This document shows, one piece after another, positions 1-11,458 of a stretch of 64,000 nucleotides of DNA. Position numbers and translations under genes: made by a program. This DNA comes from Niebla homalea. Taxonomy: Eukaryota; Ascomycota; Lecanoromycetes; Lecanorales; Ramalinaceae. The DNA lies in contig JAHGAU010000019.1 in the NCBI GenBank assembly GCA_019925105.1, positions 744,001 through 808,000 on the forward strand. The letters are read 5' to 3'. Under the pieces are notes generated by a model. That model was not told the DNA's origin and searched no databases. It worked only from the letters and a program-made list of their open reading frames with translations. Each line of letters opens with the position of its first letter. The stretch's first letter is position 1.

Positions 1-1604
1 AACCAATATTAAGGTATTTAACTTATAAATTAATAAGGAATTGGATTAAAAAAATTATATAAAAAAAATCTAAAAAAAGATAATTTTATAGGAGAGGGGC
101 CTTATTTACCTTATAATATTAACGTAAAGAGTTACTTTATAAAAAATTAAAACCGTTTATTAAGCAGTTATAAAGTTTATAATAATATATATAGCAGCTA
201 TTTAATACCTATTTAAGGGTATACTTAAATATAAGAAAAAGCCCGTTTAATAATTATAGAAAGTTTAAAATCAATACTTAAGAATAATAAATAAAGTATA
301 TAAAGTAACTCCCGTCTTAATATTGGAATCCGAGGTCTTTATATTATTAATAAAACTGGCTTTAAATTAAATAATCGCTTAAAAAAAACTTAAAAAAAGT
401 ATAAATTTAATTATATTAATAAGAAATAAACGTATTTATTAAAACTATAAAAGGTTTTAAATAAAAAAACGCAGAAAAATAGTATTTATTCCTTCTATAG
501 AAGTTAAATTAAAATAAATTAAAAAAGAGGTCGACTTAATTTATATTTAAGAAATTAACGTAAAAGTATATGAATTCTTATTTAAAGCAAAAGTAATAAA
601 AAAAAAGAAAACCGTAAAAATAAAGTTAATAGCAATTACCCTATAAACTATAAGGAAATAAATAAAGCGTTAACGTAAATATAGAAAATCGATCCCTTAA
701 GGATAATAATATTTAATATTGGATAATAATAAGGTTATTAATAAGTATTTCCGGCGTTACGGGATTATAAAGAAAAATAATAATATATTAATAATTTAAC
801 TCCGGATAAATAAAAACGGCTTAATTTACTTTTTCTTTATTATATACGCCGGTAACCGGATTAACGTTAATTATAAATATAAATAATAAAAGTAAAACGC
901 TATATATATATTAATTTTTTATTTATTATTTAAAGAACGTAAATCGGGACTAATTAAAAAAATAAAGATTAACGATTATCGTTAAATACTTATTAATAAA
1001 AAGGGTATTAAAGCGGCCGTTAAACTTATAATAATTATGGGCTTATTATTATAATTTAATTTAATTAAAAAAATAAATAAAGTGGTCGAGGATTTAATTA
1101 AGAAATTTTATTACTGACTTAAAGGTAAAAAGCAGCGGCGGAAAAACTATATTTAATAAGGGGCTAAAGGGGCTATAAATATTAAAACGGTATAAAAAAT
1201 AATACTATATCGGTTAATAAAATCGTATAAATAAAATAATAATAATATATATATTAATAAAGATATTTAATAATATAATCGGAATTTTAAAATTTTAATA
1301 TTAAATAGACCCGTAAAATAACGGAAAAGCAATAAGTTTAAAAATAACCCTTAAGTAAATTTAATTATAATATTATAAGTTTTCTTAAAAAAAACGTATA
1401 AATAGATTCTTACTCTTTAAACGGCTATAAATACGTTTAGCTTTTGGGACATAAGTAAAGGCTAGGTGGATACCGGTTTTTATTCTTAACGTTATAGATA
1501 TCGGGTTTTTTTTACGGTTATTAATAAGGCTAAATAACCGAGTATTAAGGAACGCCGGAATTAGCTTAGCTAGATCCGTAGTATAAATCAATCAATCAAT
1601 CAAT
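1..1604 (+). mobile_element. LINE L1: 3' part of a Tad-like non-LTR retrotransposon, cut by the window edge
   Basis: The sequence runs parallel to the last 1.6 kb of the full-length copy at 56487-62260 (base 1 corresponds to about 60660). It holds the end of ORF2 downstream of the reverse transcriptase, then the 3' untranslated part. The 3' end carries the family signature GGAACGCCGGAATTAGC at about 1550, then GATCCGTAGTATAA, then a tail of about four TCAA units ending near 1604. No frame is open; the stops are almost all TAA in place of CAA or TGG, as RIP produces. The 5' part lies outside the window. Identity as this LINE family is certain; the function of the distal ORF2 part is not recognised. 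Confidence 0.9.
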
Positions 1605-1801
1605 ATTAATTTAAATATAATAATATTTAAGATATATAATATTATTAAAAAGTAAATAAAAAAAAAACAACTTTAATAAATATTTTATGAATAATTTTAA
1701 AGTTTCCTTAATATTTCTTTAATTTGACTACTTTTTATTAATATTATAATAGCCGTTTTAACTTTAATTTTTATAAGCCTCGTTAAGTTAATTAATATTA
1801 A
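1605..1801. other. AT-rich spacer without recognised feature
   Basis: Short AT-rich stretch between the L1 tail and the solo LTR. No frame, repeat or RNA gene is seen. Confidence 0.5.
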
Positions 1802-1806
1802 TAATT

Positions 1807-1970
1807 TGTGACGAGAAATGCGGTATGCATAAAGTAAGTAGGTAATATGTATGATTAATGCATAGCTATCTAGCTATATGGGTGTAATATATGTGTACGC
1901 ATGCCAAGCATTGCGGAACAAGGTAAGCCCGCTCCGTGCCAAGGGATCCTCCATGGTCTATACCGTGACA
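1807..1970 (-). repeat. Solo LTR of the short-LTR family (related to elements A and B)
   Basis: A 164-bp block much richer in G and C than its surroundings. It starts TGTGACG and ends CCGTGACA, so it has TG..CA ends, and is flanked by a perfect 5-bp duplication TAATT (1802-1806 and 1971-1975). Read on the minus strand it contains GCGGGCTTA, then GCTTGGCATGCGTAC, then ATATATTAC, in the same order as in the LTRs of element B (52226-52409), with a weaker match to the LTRs of element A. No internal region or second LTR is present, so it is a solo LTR left by LTR-LTR recombination. It is almost free of RIP, as expected for a repeat this short. Confidence 0.85.
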
Positions 1971-1975
1971 TAATT

Positions 1976-3147
1976 ACGTTGTTAATAGTATTTTTAATAA
2001 AGTTTTTGAGTAAATTAAAATACGTAATTTATTATAGGAATAATTAAATAAAATTATAAAAAATCTTTAACATCGCTTTAAAAAAAGGAAATTTATAAAG
2101 TTATCGTTATTAAAGCTTAAATAATTATATTATAAAATTAATTATAAGAAATTAAATTTAATAATAAAAAAAATATTATATAAATATTATAATTTTTCAT
2201 TATTAAGAATATTATTAATTCTTTCCGGTTGAAATAAAAACGTAAAAAAACGGTAATTTAAATATTTTAATTAAAAAAGATTATTAATGGTATAAATTAA
2301 ACCTTCAAAACTATATCGGAAGGTAGTATTAATAATTTCCATATTTAAAAAAATAGATTTATTTTAAGTAAAATAATTAATTATGTAAATTACGTTAAAA
2401 AAGTTACGGGGGATTAAGGCCGGAAAAAGCTTTAAATAATGATTTATTATTAAGGATTAATATATTCGTAATAATATAAATTTAATAACTTTTACTTCAT
2501 TAAAGGATTTCTTTTAATTAAATATTTAAGAAATATTTAATTATAAATAATAAATTATCTTTTAGAGATTAATAGTTATTTATAAAATAATTAATAATTT
2601 ATAGAATATCAAGAAATAAGAAAAAAAAATTAAAAAGAGTTAAAGTCAATTAATTCTTTAAATAAAATAAAATAAGAAAAAAATACAAAAATTTTAAAAA
2701 ATTATCCGAAATATAATAATAAAAAAAAGTATTATTATATTTAAAAACCCTCGGAGGTAAGTATATTATTATATTATAAGTTATTTTATAATTAATTAAC
2801 TTAATTATACGGATTTTTTTCAACATAAATATAATAATATCTTTAATACTTTAAGGGTATATATTGAGGTAAAAAAACGGAAGTTAAAAAATAAATTATT
2901 TAATTATTGTTGACATCTTTTTAAAATTATTAATTTCCTCAATTTATAAACAAAAAATATAAGATACCGGAAATTATATTGTCAGCTTTTAACGTATTAA
3001 TAAAATTACGCTTATTTTAAGAAGTTTTAAGTATAGGATAAATTCTTTATATAATTTTAACTTAATATTTAATTAAAAATTAAAATTAATAATTTAAGTA
3101 TTTATGTAATTTTTTTTATTAAATAATTATTATTATATAATAATTCC
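1976..3147. other. Degenerate AT-rich tract, origin unknown
   Basis: About 1.2 kb with the same TpA-rich, CpA-poor composition as the mobile elements. No domain, terminal repeat or RNA gene could be recognised on either strand. It is probably a heavily mutated older repeat, since single-copy DNA is normally not touched by RIP, but that is inference. Confidence 0.4.
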
Positions 3148-3154
3148 GATAACA

Positions 3155-4596
3155 TTGATTGATTAAATGATCATCTTATACTAAGGATTTAGCTAAGTTA
3201 ATTCCGGCGTTCCCTAATAATCGGCCTTTTGGCCTTACTAATAACCGCAAAAACCTAATATCTATAACGTTAAGACCAAAAACCGGTATCTATTTAGCCT
3301 CCGCTTCTACCCCGGAGGATAAAGAGTATTTACGGCCGTTTAAAGAGTGATTATTTATTTATATATATCTTTAAAGAAAATGCTTAATATTATAATTGAT
3401 TCCTTTTAATGGTTATTTTTAACCCTATAATACTTCCGTTACCCTACGGGTCCGTCCTATATTATTTTCTTAAATACTATTTTTAAATATTTTTACCGGT
3501 ATATATATTATTATTATTTGTTTATATACTCCCCCGACTATAATAAACGTTACCGTTAACCTTATTAATACCTCTTATATCGTTTTATTATTAACGGCTT
3601 TAAACCCTTATTAAGTATAACCCTTTTTTAACTGTTTTTTATTTTAATATTAATAATAAGGTTTTTCGGTAAGGTTTTCCGTACCCATATTTATCTTATT
3701 AATTAAATTAAACTATAATAATAAGCCCTTAGTTATTATAAATTTAACGGCCGCTTTAATACCTTTTTTATAGCTAATATTTAATAGTAATTATTAGTTT
3801 TTACCTTTTTTATTAATTTTATCTTCATCCCTATAAATAGTAAATAAGAGATAAATATATATACACTATTTAATTTCTTTTATCCGTATTTACAGTTAAT
3901 ATCTATCCGGTTACCGGCGTATATAATAAATAAAAAGTACGTTAAATCGTTTTTATTAATCCGGAGTTAAATTATTAACGTATTATTACCTTTCCTTATA
4001 ATTTTATAACGGCGGAAATATTTATTAAAAATCTCCTTATTATTTAAGGCCGGATACTATTATCTTTAAGGGATCCATTCCTTATATTTACGTTAATACT
4101 TAGTTTATTACGTTATAATTTAAAAGGTAATTATTAATAACTTTATTTTTATGATCTTTTTAACCGCTCTTTCCTTTATACCGGGTAAGAATTTATACCG
4201 GTCCGTATCAACCCCTTAAATACGGGTTAAATCGACCTCCTTCTTACTTTATTCCAGCTTTATTTCGGTAAAAAAAGACAATATCTCCTTTTTACCTTTT
4301 TTAACCCGGATCCTTTAAAGGTTTAAACGGATCCGCTCATTCCCCGTTATCGTAACCGGGGATATACCCCTTTTCAGTTTCGCTTAAGTAATTACATAAT
4401 TGAAAACTAGCTTAATCGGTAGCATAGAGATCTCGGATTTTAGTACCGGGATAAAGGTCGCTTTATAAACGCCGTTAACCGCTTTTAAGCACCGGTTCTA
4501 GACCCTCTATAGTTATTAAATAGGCTTTCTCCTATACCCAGGGGTTCCTTCGGGCGCGTGCCAGACAGCTGCTACGTACGTTATGGCCGGCTTTCT
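3155..4596 (-). mobile_element. LINE L2: 5'-truncated Tad-like copy, minus strand
   Basis: The left end is the 3' tail in reverse (TTGATTGATT...), followed by the family signature CTAGCTAAGTTAATTCCGGCGTTCC. The body matches the last 1.4 kb of the full-length copy L6 and stops at the equivalent of about 60830. A 7-bp duplication, GATAACA (3148-3154) and GATAATA (4597-4603), flanks it; the one difference is a C-to-T change. It is a normal 5'-truncated product of target-primed reverse transcription. The last 60 bp at the truncated edge (about 4533-4596) are hardly mutated and read on the minus strand N-V-R-S-S-C-L-A-R-A-R-R-N-P-W-V, showing what this part of ORF2 looked like before RIP. Confidence 0.88.
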
Positions 4597-4687
4597 GATA
4601 ATATAATTAAGAATATTATAAATATAATTACCGGTTTTAAATTATATATTCTTTAAGAAAAAAACAATAATTCAATTATTAATAATC

Positions 4688-4848
4688 TGTTAGGGAACCA
4701 GCAGAGCTGATCCTTGGCTTGACGCGGAACGGGCTCCGCATTGCTTGGCACCCGCACTCACTATACATAACTCACTACCACCACACTTAGGTAGATCAAT
4801 AATCATATATATTACATACATTTTACCCTTTATATTAAATACGTTACA
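4688..4848 (+). repeat. Left LTR of element A
   Basis: 161 bp. The outer two thirds keep many CA and TG dinucleotides (for example GCTTGGCACCCGCACTCAC). The inner end, TTTATATTAAATACGTTACA, is mutated. The opposite holds in the right LTR. Confidence 0.88.
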
Positions 4849-6082
4849 ATTTAATAATAATAGCATAAGATCGTAGCAGTTATTATGGTAAATATATAGC
4901 CGTTATTATAAAGATCTTAGATTCAGATAATATAGAAAACGCGACGAGCCCAATAAATTCAACGAGAGTTTTGTTATTAATAACTTTAGAGTAATAATAT
5001 TATTATTATTAATTGTATTATATTTAATTAATAAATAAATAATCGATACGGATCAATAAAGCCGAGCCTTAAATCCGTCTTTTTAATAAGTTAAACGGCG
5101 ATATTATTATAACAACACTTACTTTTAATAACGAGCAATTTAAGCGACTCCTTAATTATTTTATACTTAAACCTATATTAATACCCTTAAAGATACCGCT
5201 AGAAGATCTTACTTTTAATCCTCTTATTTATAACGTCTTTAACTTTACCCGTTTTCTTATTAACGATATCGATCTATAATACGTTAATTAATATCTTTAA
5301 AACGAAGCTTAAGCGTAATACGAATTAATGTTTAGTAAAATAGTAAAGGCTGGTATCAATATTAATATACGGCTTTAATTATAAGAGCTCGAAAAGAAAT
5401 TTCGATATATAACGGGTAAAGCTTTTATAATAGTTTAGTATAATACCCCGCATAATACTCCGTAAGATATTAATACGTCCTTATAACCTTTACCGTAAAA
5501 ACCTTATTCAATTTAATTGCAGACCGTTTAATAATAAGTACCTGAGCCACGGCGGATACCTATAGTATTAAGATTTAAGGAAAAGGTGGACTATAAATAT
5601 ACCGGACTATATAGTATACATTATTTCAAAAAGCTTACTTATCTTAATAATATTATATTTATAATATTTATATTATTAATAAGCCTGGTATAGCTTTAGT
5701 ATTAGGCCTTTACCGTAAATAATACCTTTGTCTGGAGTAACTTACGGCCACCCGGCCTTATTCCTGCTTTTATTATAAAACGGATTATAGATAATCCGTT
5801 AATACTTCACCCGGTAATACCGCGGAAATTACGTTTTTAAGCGATTTAAAGCTCGAAAAATCACGATTATTTCCCGGGTATAAGTACGATAATTGCCCGG
5901 GTCGATTTTTTCACTTTTTACCTTTCACCATACGCTTCTCAGCAACAACCCCTTTACACCATTACCCCTAGGCATACTCGGCGCTAAAATAGGCCTATAT
6001 AAGCCCCCGGAACCCCTTGGTATATACACTTTCATAATTATTATTACTTATGGAGCATAAGCCTTTTTTATAAGTAACAAAC
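4849..6082 (+). pseudogene. Internal region of element A, gag-like remnant without pol
   Basis: 1.23 kb between the LTRs. A plus-strand frame near 5180-5280 reads PLKIPLEDLTFNPLIYNVF and continues with only reversible stops, so a coding region existed. No zinc knuckle, protease, reverse transcriptase or integrase motif is seen, and the space is too small for a pol gene. A block near 5865-5920 (CGATTATTTCCCGGGTAT, then GATTTTTTCAC) recurs just before the 3' LTR of B (about 53912-53975) and in a weaker form in D (about 17150-17200), so it is a family-conserved 3' region. Calling it gag is inference from its position. Confidence 0.5.
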
Positions 6083-6226
6083 TGTTAAGGAATTAGCAGA
6101 GCTAATCCTTAACTTGGCGCGGAACAGGTTCCGTATTGCTTAGCACCCCACCCGCACTTACTATACATAGCTTACTACCACCACACTCAGGTAGATCAAT
6201 AATCATACATATGACATACATTTTAC
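6083..6226 (+). repeat. Right LTR of element A, first part
   Basis: Starts TGTTAAGGAATTAGC and matches the left LTR. It is broken at TTTAC (6222-6226), where GypA entered, and resumes at 14034. The inner start is more mutated than the outer end. Confidence 0.88.
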
Positions 6227-6559
6227 TATTAGCAGCTAGCGCCATCTCTGCGCCGGCGTTACAGTGGTGCGTTATACTGCTACGCTAAGGTAGGCCGTTA
6301 GGCCTTGGTAAAGGGCCTTAACAATAACCTTAATATACGTTATTTATAAGCCGTAGCTTAATAAACGTAAAACAAGGTAATTATTACCTTTATTTTAAGT
6401 AAAGGTTATACCTTAATTCTTTTTAAGTTCCTTAAGAATTAATCTATTTATTAATTTACTTATTAAAGTAATACTTATGTATTTAGACCGTAATATTACG
6501 TCTTTTATATTTGTTTTTATTAATCCCGCTAATATATTATTAACGGAGTTAATTTAATA
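6227..6559 (+). repeat. 5' LTR of GypA
   Basis: 333 bp. The outer ~100 bp are little mutated (GCGCCGGCGTTACAGTGG is intact). The inner part is AT-converted and ends TAATA where the 3' LTR has TAACA. Confidence 0.9.
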
Positions 6560-6599
6560 TTTTAATTCTTCTTCTTTATTAAGGAAAAGATTTAATATT

Positions 6600-7770
6600 A
6601 TCGTTATAATAAATCTTTAATTAACTTAATAAACCTTAAAATAAAAAGGTAATATTTACTTTTTAATTAAGAACTTTTTTATTATAGTTAAGTAAATTAA
6701 AACGGCGGAATATTACCGTAATATTATGGCTTAATAAGCTTAACTTCTAAAGCTATTATTTAAAGTTAATTAATTTAAGGTTAAAAATCGTATTTTTAAA
6801 AATATATATTTAACCGTATTAACGTATAATATAAAAGTTTACGTTCCGGAATTCTTTTTTATATTAACTTTATTATTAAGCTTTATATTAATAACGTACC
6901 GCCGGCGGCTTTTATTTTATTTTATAAAGGTAAATTTTTTTATCTGGAAAAACTTAAGTTATATTAAAATAAGTTTAAGGGTAAGTATTAAATATAATTT
7001 ATTAACTTAAAAAGATAATTTATACTTTATTTTAAATATTTCTTTACCGAAAAAAAAAGATAATTTTCATTTAAGGTTTATTTTTTATAAAATCTTTAAT
7101 TTACTGAACAAGGAAATTAATAAAATAAATTATTAAGAGCTTAAGGATAAGCTTTTAAACTTAGTAATTAATCCGAGTTCACTTATTATAAGCGGTTTAA
7201 GGATATTAAGTAACGTTTTAATTAAAAAATAACGTAATTTTATAGTACTTTAAAGATTATAAAAAAGGACTTATTATTATTATTAAATAAATTTTATACG
7301 TATATATTCTTTATAAAGCTTTTACCGGAGTTTAAAATTAGAATCCTTGTAATTAATAAGGTATTAAAAACCCGGGATAATATTATAATAACGGTAATTA
7401 TATAGGAAAATAACTTAAAGCGTATTATTAATAATAATTAAAAAGTTAATAAGGGTAAATCCTTTAAAAATAAGATATTTAAACTTAATTTCGACGGCTT
7501 AAAGCCGGCGTATATTTTTATTAAAAATAATTCTTATAGTTAAAAGTATAAGGTTATACTTAAAAATTTTAACGTTACCCTTAAAGTAAATAAGAATATC
7601 GAATATTATATATATTACGGAAAGGGCTATTATATATCCGATTATTTTATTATTTTATAAAATAAGGTTTTAATAATAAACGTAGAATCCTATAAAAAGG
7701 ATAATACGTTAAAAAATAAAAAAATTCCGGCGACGCCTTAAAATCGGAGTTAATAAAAATATAATTAAAA
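6600..7770 (+). pseudogene. GypA gag remnant with CCHC zinc knuckle
   Basis: Degenerate capsid/nucleocapsid region, which would form the particle that packages element RNA. At 7604-7645 a frame reads Y-Y-I-Y-Y-G-K-G-Y-Y-I-S-D-Y. The spacing is exactly C-x2-C-x4-H-x4-C if the four ligand positions, now all TAT, were TGT or CAT before RIP. The N-terminal limits are uncertain. The knuckle lies in frame 2 and pol in frame 1, which may reflect a frameshift between gag and pol or a later indel. Confidence 0.75.
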
Positions 7771-7779
7771 ATATACCTA

Positions 7780-10700
7780 ACTTTTATTATTAAGGGTTAA
7801 GTAAGTTTTTAAGATAATCCTTAATTATTAAATATATTAATTAATATTAAAGCTTAAATAAATTTAATTTTATAAGTATATACGGTTTAATAAAACTTAT
7901 AATTAACTTCCGCCGTCTTACCGTAAACGGCTTTTCTTAATAATAAGTAAATCTTTTATTACAAAGTTTATTAATTATAATATTATTTAATTAATAATTA
8001 AAAATAAAAGAAATAATCTAAATTACTTTTTTACGTTATTAATTAAAAAGGTTTAAATATAATTTTTAATTTATTAATTTTATACGCTTTATAAATAATA
8101 ATCAATTTAATAACTCATAAATAACGCTTTAAGGTTAATTTTTATAAGTTATAAATTAATAACGTTAATAATTTTAATTAAAGTTTAACCGAGATTAATA
8201 AGATCTTTATAATTATTTACGTAAGCGTAATAATAGAATGCTTAAAAATACTATAAATCCCTTAAAGCAATTTAATATATATAAATATTATAAAAGACTT
8301 TATTAATTAAAACGTCTTAAAGGAATTAAGTAAATATATAAGTATTTTTTTTAATAATATAATTAATATCTTACTTAAATTAAAATAAAGGGATTACGTT
8401 ATTAATTTAAATAATAAAAAGTTATTATATAATCCTTTATATAATTTATTTCGGATAAAGTTAACGGAGCTACGATAATATCTTAAGGATATTATAGCCC
8501 GTAATTAAATTTATTATTTAACGTCGTTTATAAATGCTTTAATCCTTTTTATACTTAAAAATGATAATAACCTTTATTTTTATATTGATTACCGTAAATT
8601 AAATACGGTTATAGTTAAAAATCAATACTTATTACCCTTAATTACCGAAACCCTTAATTAATTAAATAACTTTAAACGGTTTATTAAGTTAAACCTTAAG
8701 GATACCTATTATTGGTTACGGATTAAGTCCGGCGATAAGTAAAAAACGGTATTACGTATACGTTACGGTTACTTTAAGTATTTCGTTATACCGTTTAAAT
8801 TAATTAATATCCCGGTAATTTTTTAAATTTATATTAACCGTACTTTTATTAACCTTATCGATATAATTTATATAATTTACTTAAATAATGTTTCGATATT
8901 TAATAAGAATCCGGCGGATTATTAACGTTATATTTAATAAATTTTTAAGCGACTTTATTAATTTTAACTTTACGTTAATCTTAAGAAATATTAATTTAAT
9001 ATTATTTAAGTAAAGTTCTTAAAGTTTATTATTTTTATTAAAGAAATTTAAATAAATTAAAAGCGTACTTAAATAATTAAGGATTAATTGACCCTAAAAA
9101 CCTATTGAGAAGTATAAGTCTTTTTAAGTTTTATAAGTTTTTATTATTATTTTATTTATAAATATTTAAGGATAATTAAGCTTTTAATTAATTTACTTAA
9201 GGACAATAAGGAAGGGAAGAAAATTAACCCGTAAAAGTAAAATAATACGGTAAATATAGTGTTCCGCCGGCTCCGTAAAATATTTATTAATACGTTATTA
9301 TTCCGTTATTTTAACTTAAAACGGGGGGTATAAATAAAAACCAATATATTTAATTTTATTATTGAAAGTATTTTATTTTATTAATTTAAGGAAAATTATT
9401 AATATTTAATTACGTATTAATCTAGAAAAATAACCTTTATTAAATAAAATTATAAAATATATAATTAAGAGCTTTTCGTTATTATTATAGCCTTTAAATA
9501 ATAATAGTATTATTTAAAAGGGAGTTTTAAAGTTATTTAAGTATAAACGGATTATAATAATTTCAGGGGGTTTATAAAATAATTAATATTAAGTCTACGT
9601 TAAACTAAATAGGCCTTAAAACTTATTAATTATAACTTTAAAGTATTTTATTATTAAAATAAAATAAACTTTATTAATTTTTTATTAAGACGTTTAAATT
9701 ATAAAGGAGTTTTTTTTTTAATATTATTTTATTATTTATTTTATAGAATAAACTTATACTTTAATCCGATAAATTAACGGAGCGCCGGCGGACAGTAATT
9801 ATTAATTATTATTTACTTTAAAAGGTATTTAAATTATTATTCCGTGAAAAGAGATTTAATATTTACTTAAAAAGCCTTATAAGGAATTTAAGTTAATTAG
9901 ATTACTTATTAAGGATCTATAAATTAACGATATATTTATATATAAGATTAAGAATAATAACGTAACGTTAACGTATTTTCGTTAAAGTCATAATAATACT
10001 TAAAGACTTAATTTAAATAACCTTATTATTTATAAAAGCTATATATACGTCCTTTATAATAAAGCGGTTAAAGAAAAGCTCATTAATAAATATTATAATA
10101 TCTTATTAACGGGCTACTTTAAAGTTAAAAAGATATACAAGCTTTTAACCCGTAAATATTATTAGAAGGGTTTAAAAGCCCAAATTAATAATTATATTAA
10201 AACGTATAATACTTATTAAAGGATTAAGGTATTACGTTACCGCCTTTATAATGAGTTTACTTTATTTTTTTAACCGGTTATATTTTAGAAAAAACTTAAT
10301 ATAGACTTTATTATTAATTTACTTATAAGTAAGGTTAAAAATAATATTTATAACTTAATTTTAATAATCGTAAATAAATATATAAAGATATATAAATAAC
10401 TCCCCGTTATAATATAAATCGATATTATTACGTTAACGGACTACTTCTTTAAAGAAATCGTATTACGGTATAATACGCCGGTTAAAATCGTAATTAATTA
10501 AAAATCTTTATTTATTAATAAATTCTAAGGATTAATATATTATTACGTAAAGATAAAATATAAATTAAGTACCGCTTTTTACTTATAAGTAAATAATTAA
10601 ATAAAGTATTAAAATTAAGATTTTAAGTAATATTTAAGGATTTTCGTTAGCTTTAAATAAGTAAATTAAATAAAATTACTCCTTTTAATTAAATTTACTT

Positions 10701-11380
10701 ATATAAACTTAGAATATTTAACTTTAAGTTATAACCTTTTTATAATAATATATAATTATACTCTAAATATTTATTTTAAACTTAAGGATAAACTTATAAA
10801 AAAGGAGATATTTATAATAAAAAATGGGGTTAAAATATTATATAAAATACGATTAAAATTAATAAGCCAATAATATTATATTATTAAATTAACTTAAAAA
10901 ACGTATAATAAGAAATATAAGTTAAAATTATATAACGTTAATAATTTAATAATATTAAATATTAAAAACCTTAAATTAAAATAATTAAGTAAAAAGTTTA
11001 CGTTTTAATTCATAAAACCTTTTAGAATTAATAATAAAATTAAAATATAAACGTATCGCTTATTTTTTCTTATTATTTATTAAATTTACCTTATTATTAT
11101 ATTTCTCTTTTAAAGTTTTATTATATTTACGCCGGCGATTAAATAACAGAAACTATAATATAAATACCCAAATTAATTAATAATAAAAAGGAATAAATAA
11201 TTAAAAAAAAATATTAATAAGGTTAAAAGTAAAAAAAGCGTTTAATATTAAGTTAAATAGGTTAATTAAGGCTTTAAATATAACTAATAAATGCCGGAAA
11301 TAGACTTAAAGTACTCTCAAGAATTACGGGAATAATACGATAAAATAATACGGAGTAAAAAAAGACGTAAATAAGGTTAT
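7780..11380 (+). pseudogene. GypA pol remnant: protease, reverse transcriptase/RNase H, integrase, chromodomain-like end
   Basis: Domains in order: a protease site at 7837-7854, where L-I-N-I-K-A stands for L-I-D-T-G-A; reverse transcriptase from 8587 (D-Y-R-K-L-N-T-V) with the catalytic box at 8878-8889 reading Y-L-N-N instead of Y-L-D-D. The tether follows (FLSFISFYYYFI, about 9115-9160). Integrase starts near 10088 with an HHCC finger whose His and Cys are now Tyr (GYFKVKKIYKLLTRKYY). The core has one Asp kept (I-D-F-I, about 10295), while the second Asp and the Glu read Asn and Lys. A chromodomain-like stretch (YQVKW-type, about 11225-11370) ends the protein. The frame changes once between RT and integrase. 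This identification is firm; the chromodomain is less certain. Confidence 0.88.
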
Positions 11381-11400
11381 AACGCCGTAACGGTAAAGGT

Positions 11401-11458
11401 TATATATATAATTAATAATTATATATATAATTAATATTATATATATAATTAATATTAT
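11401..11458 (+). repeat. Short AT tandem repeat in GypA
   Basis: About three copies of an 18-20 bp unit, TATATATATAATTAATA, follow the end of pol. Confidence 0.8.
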
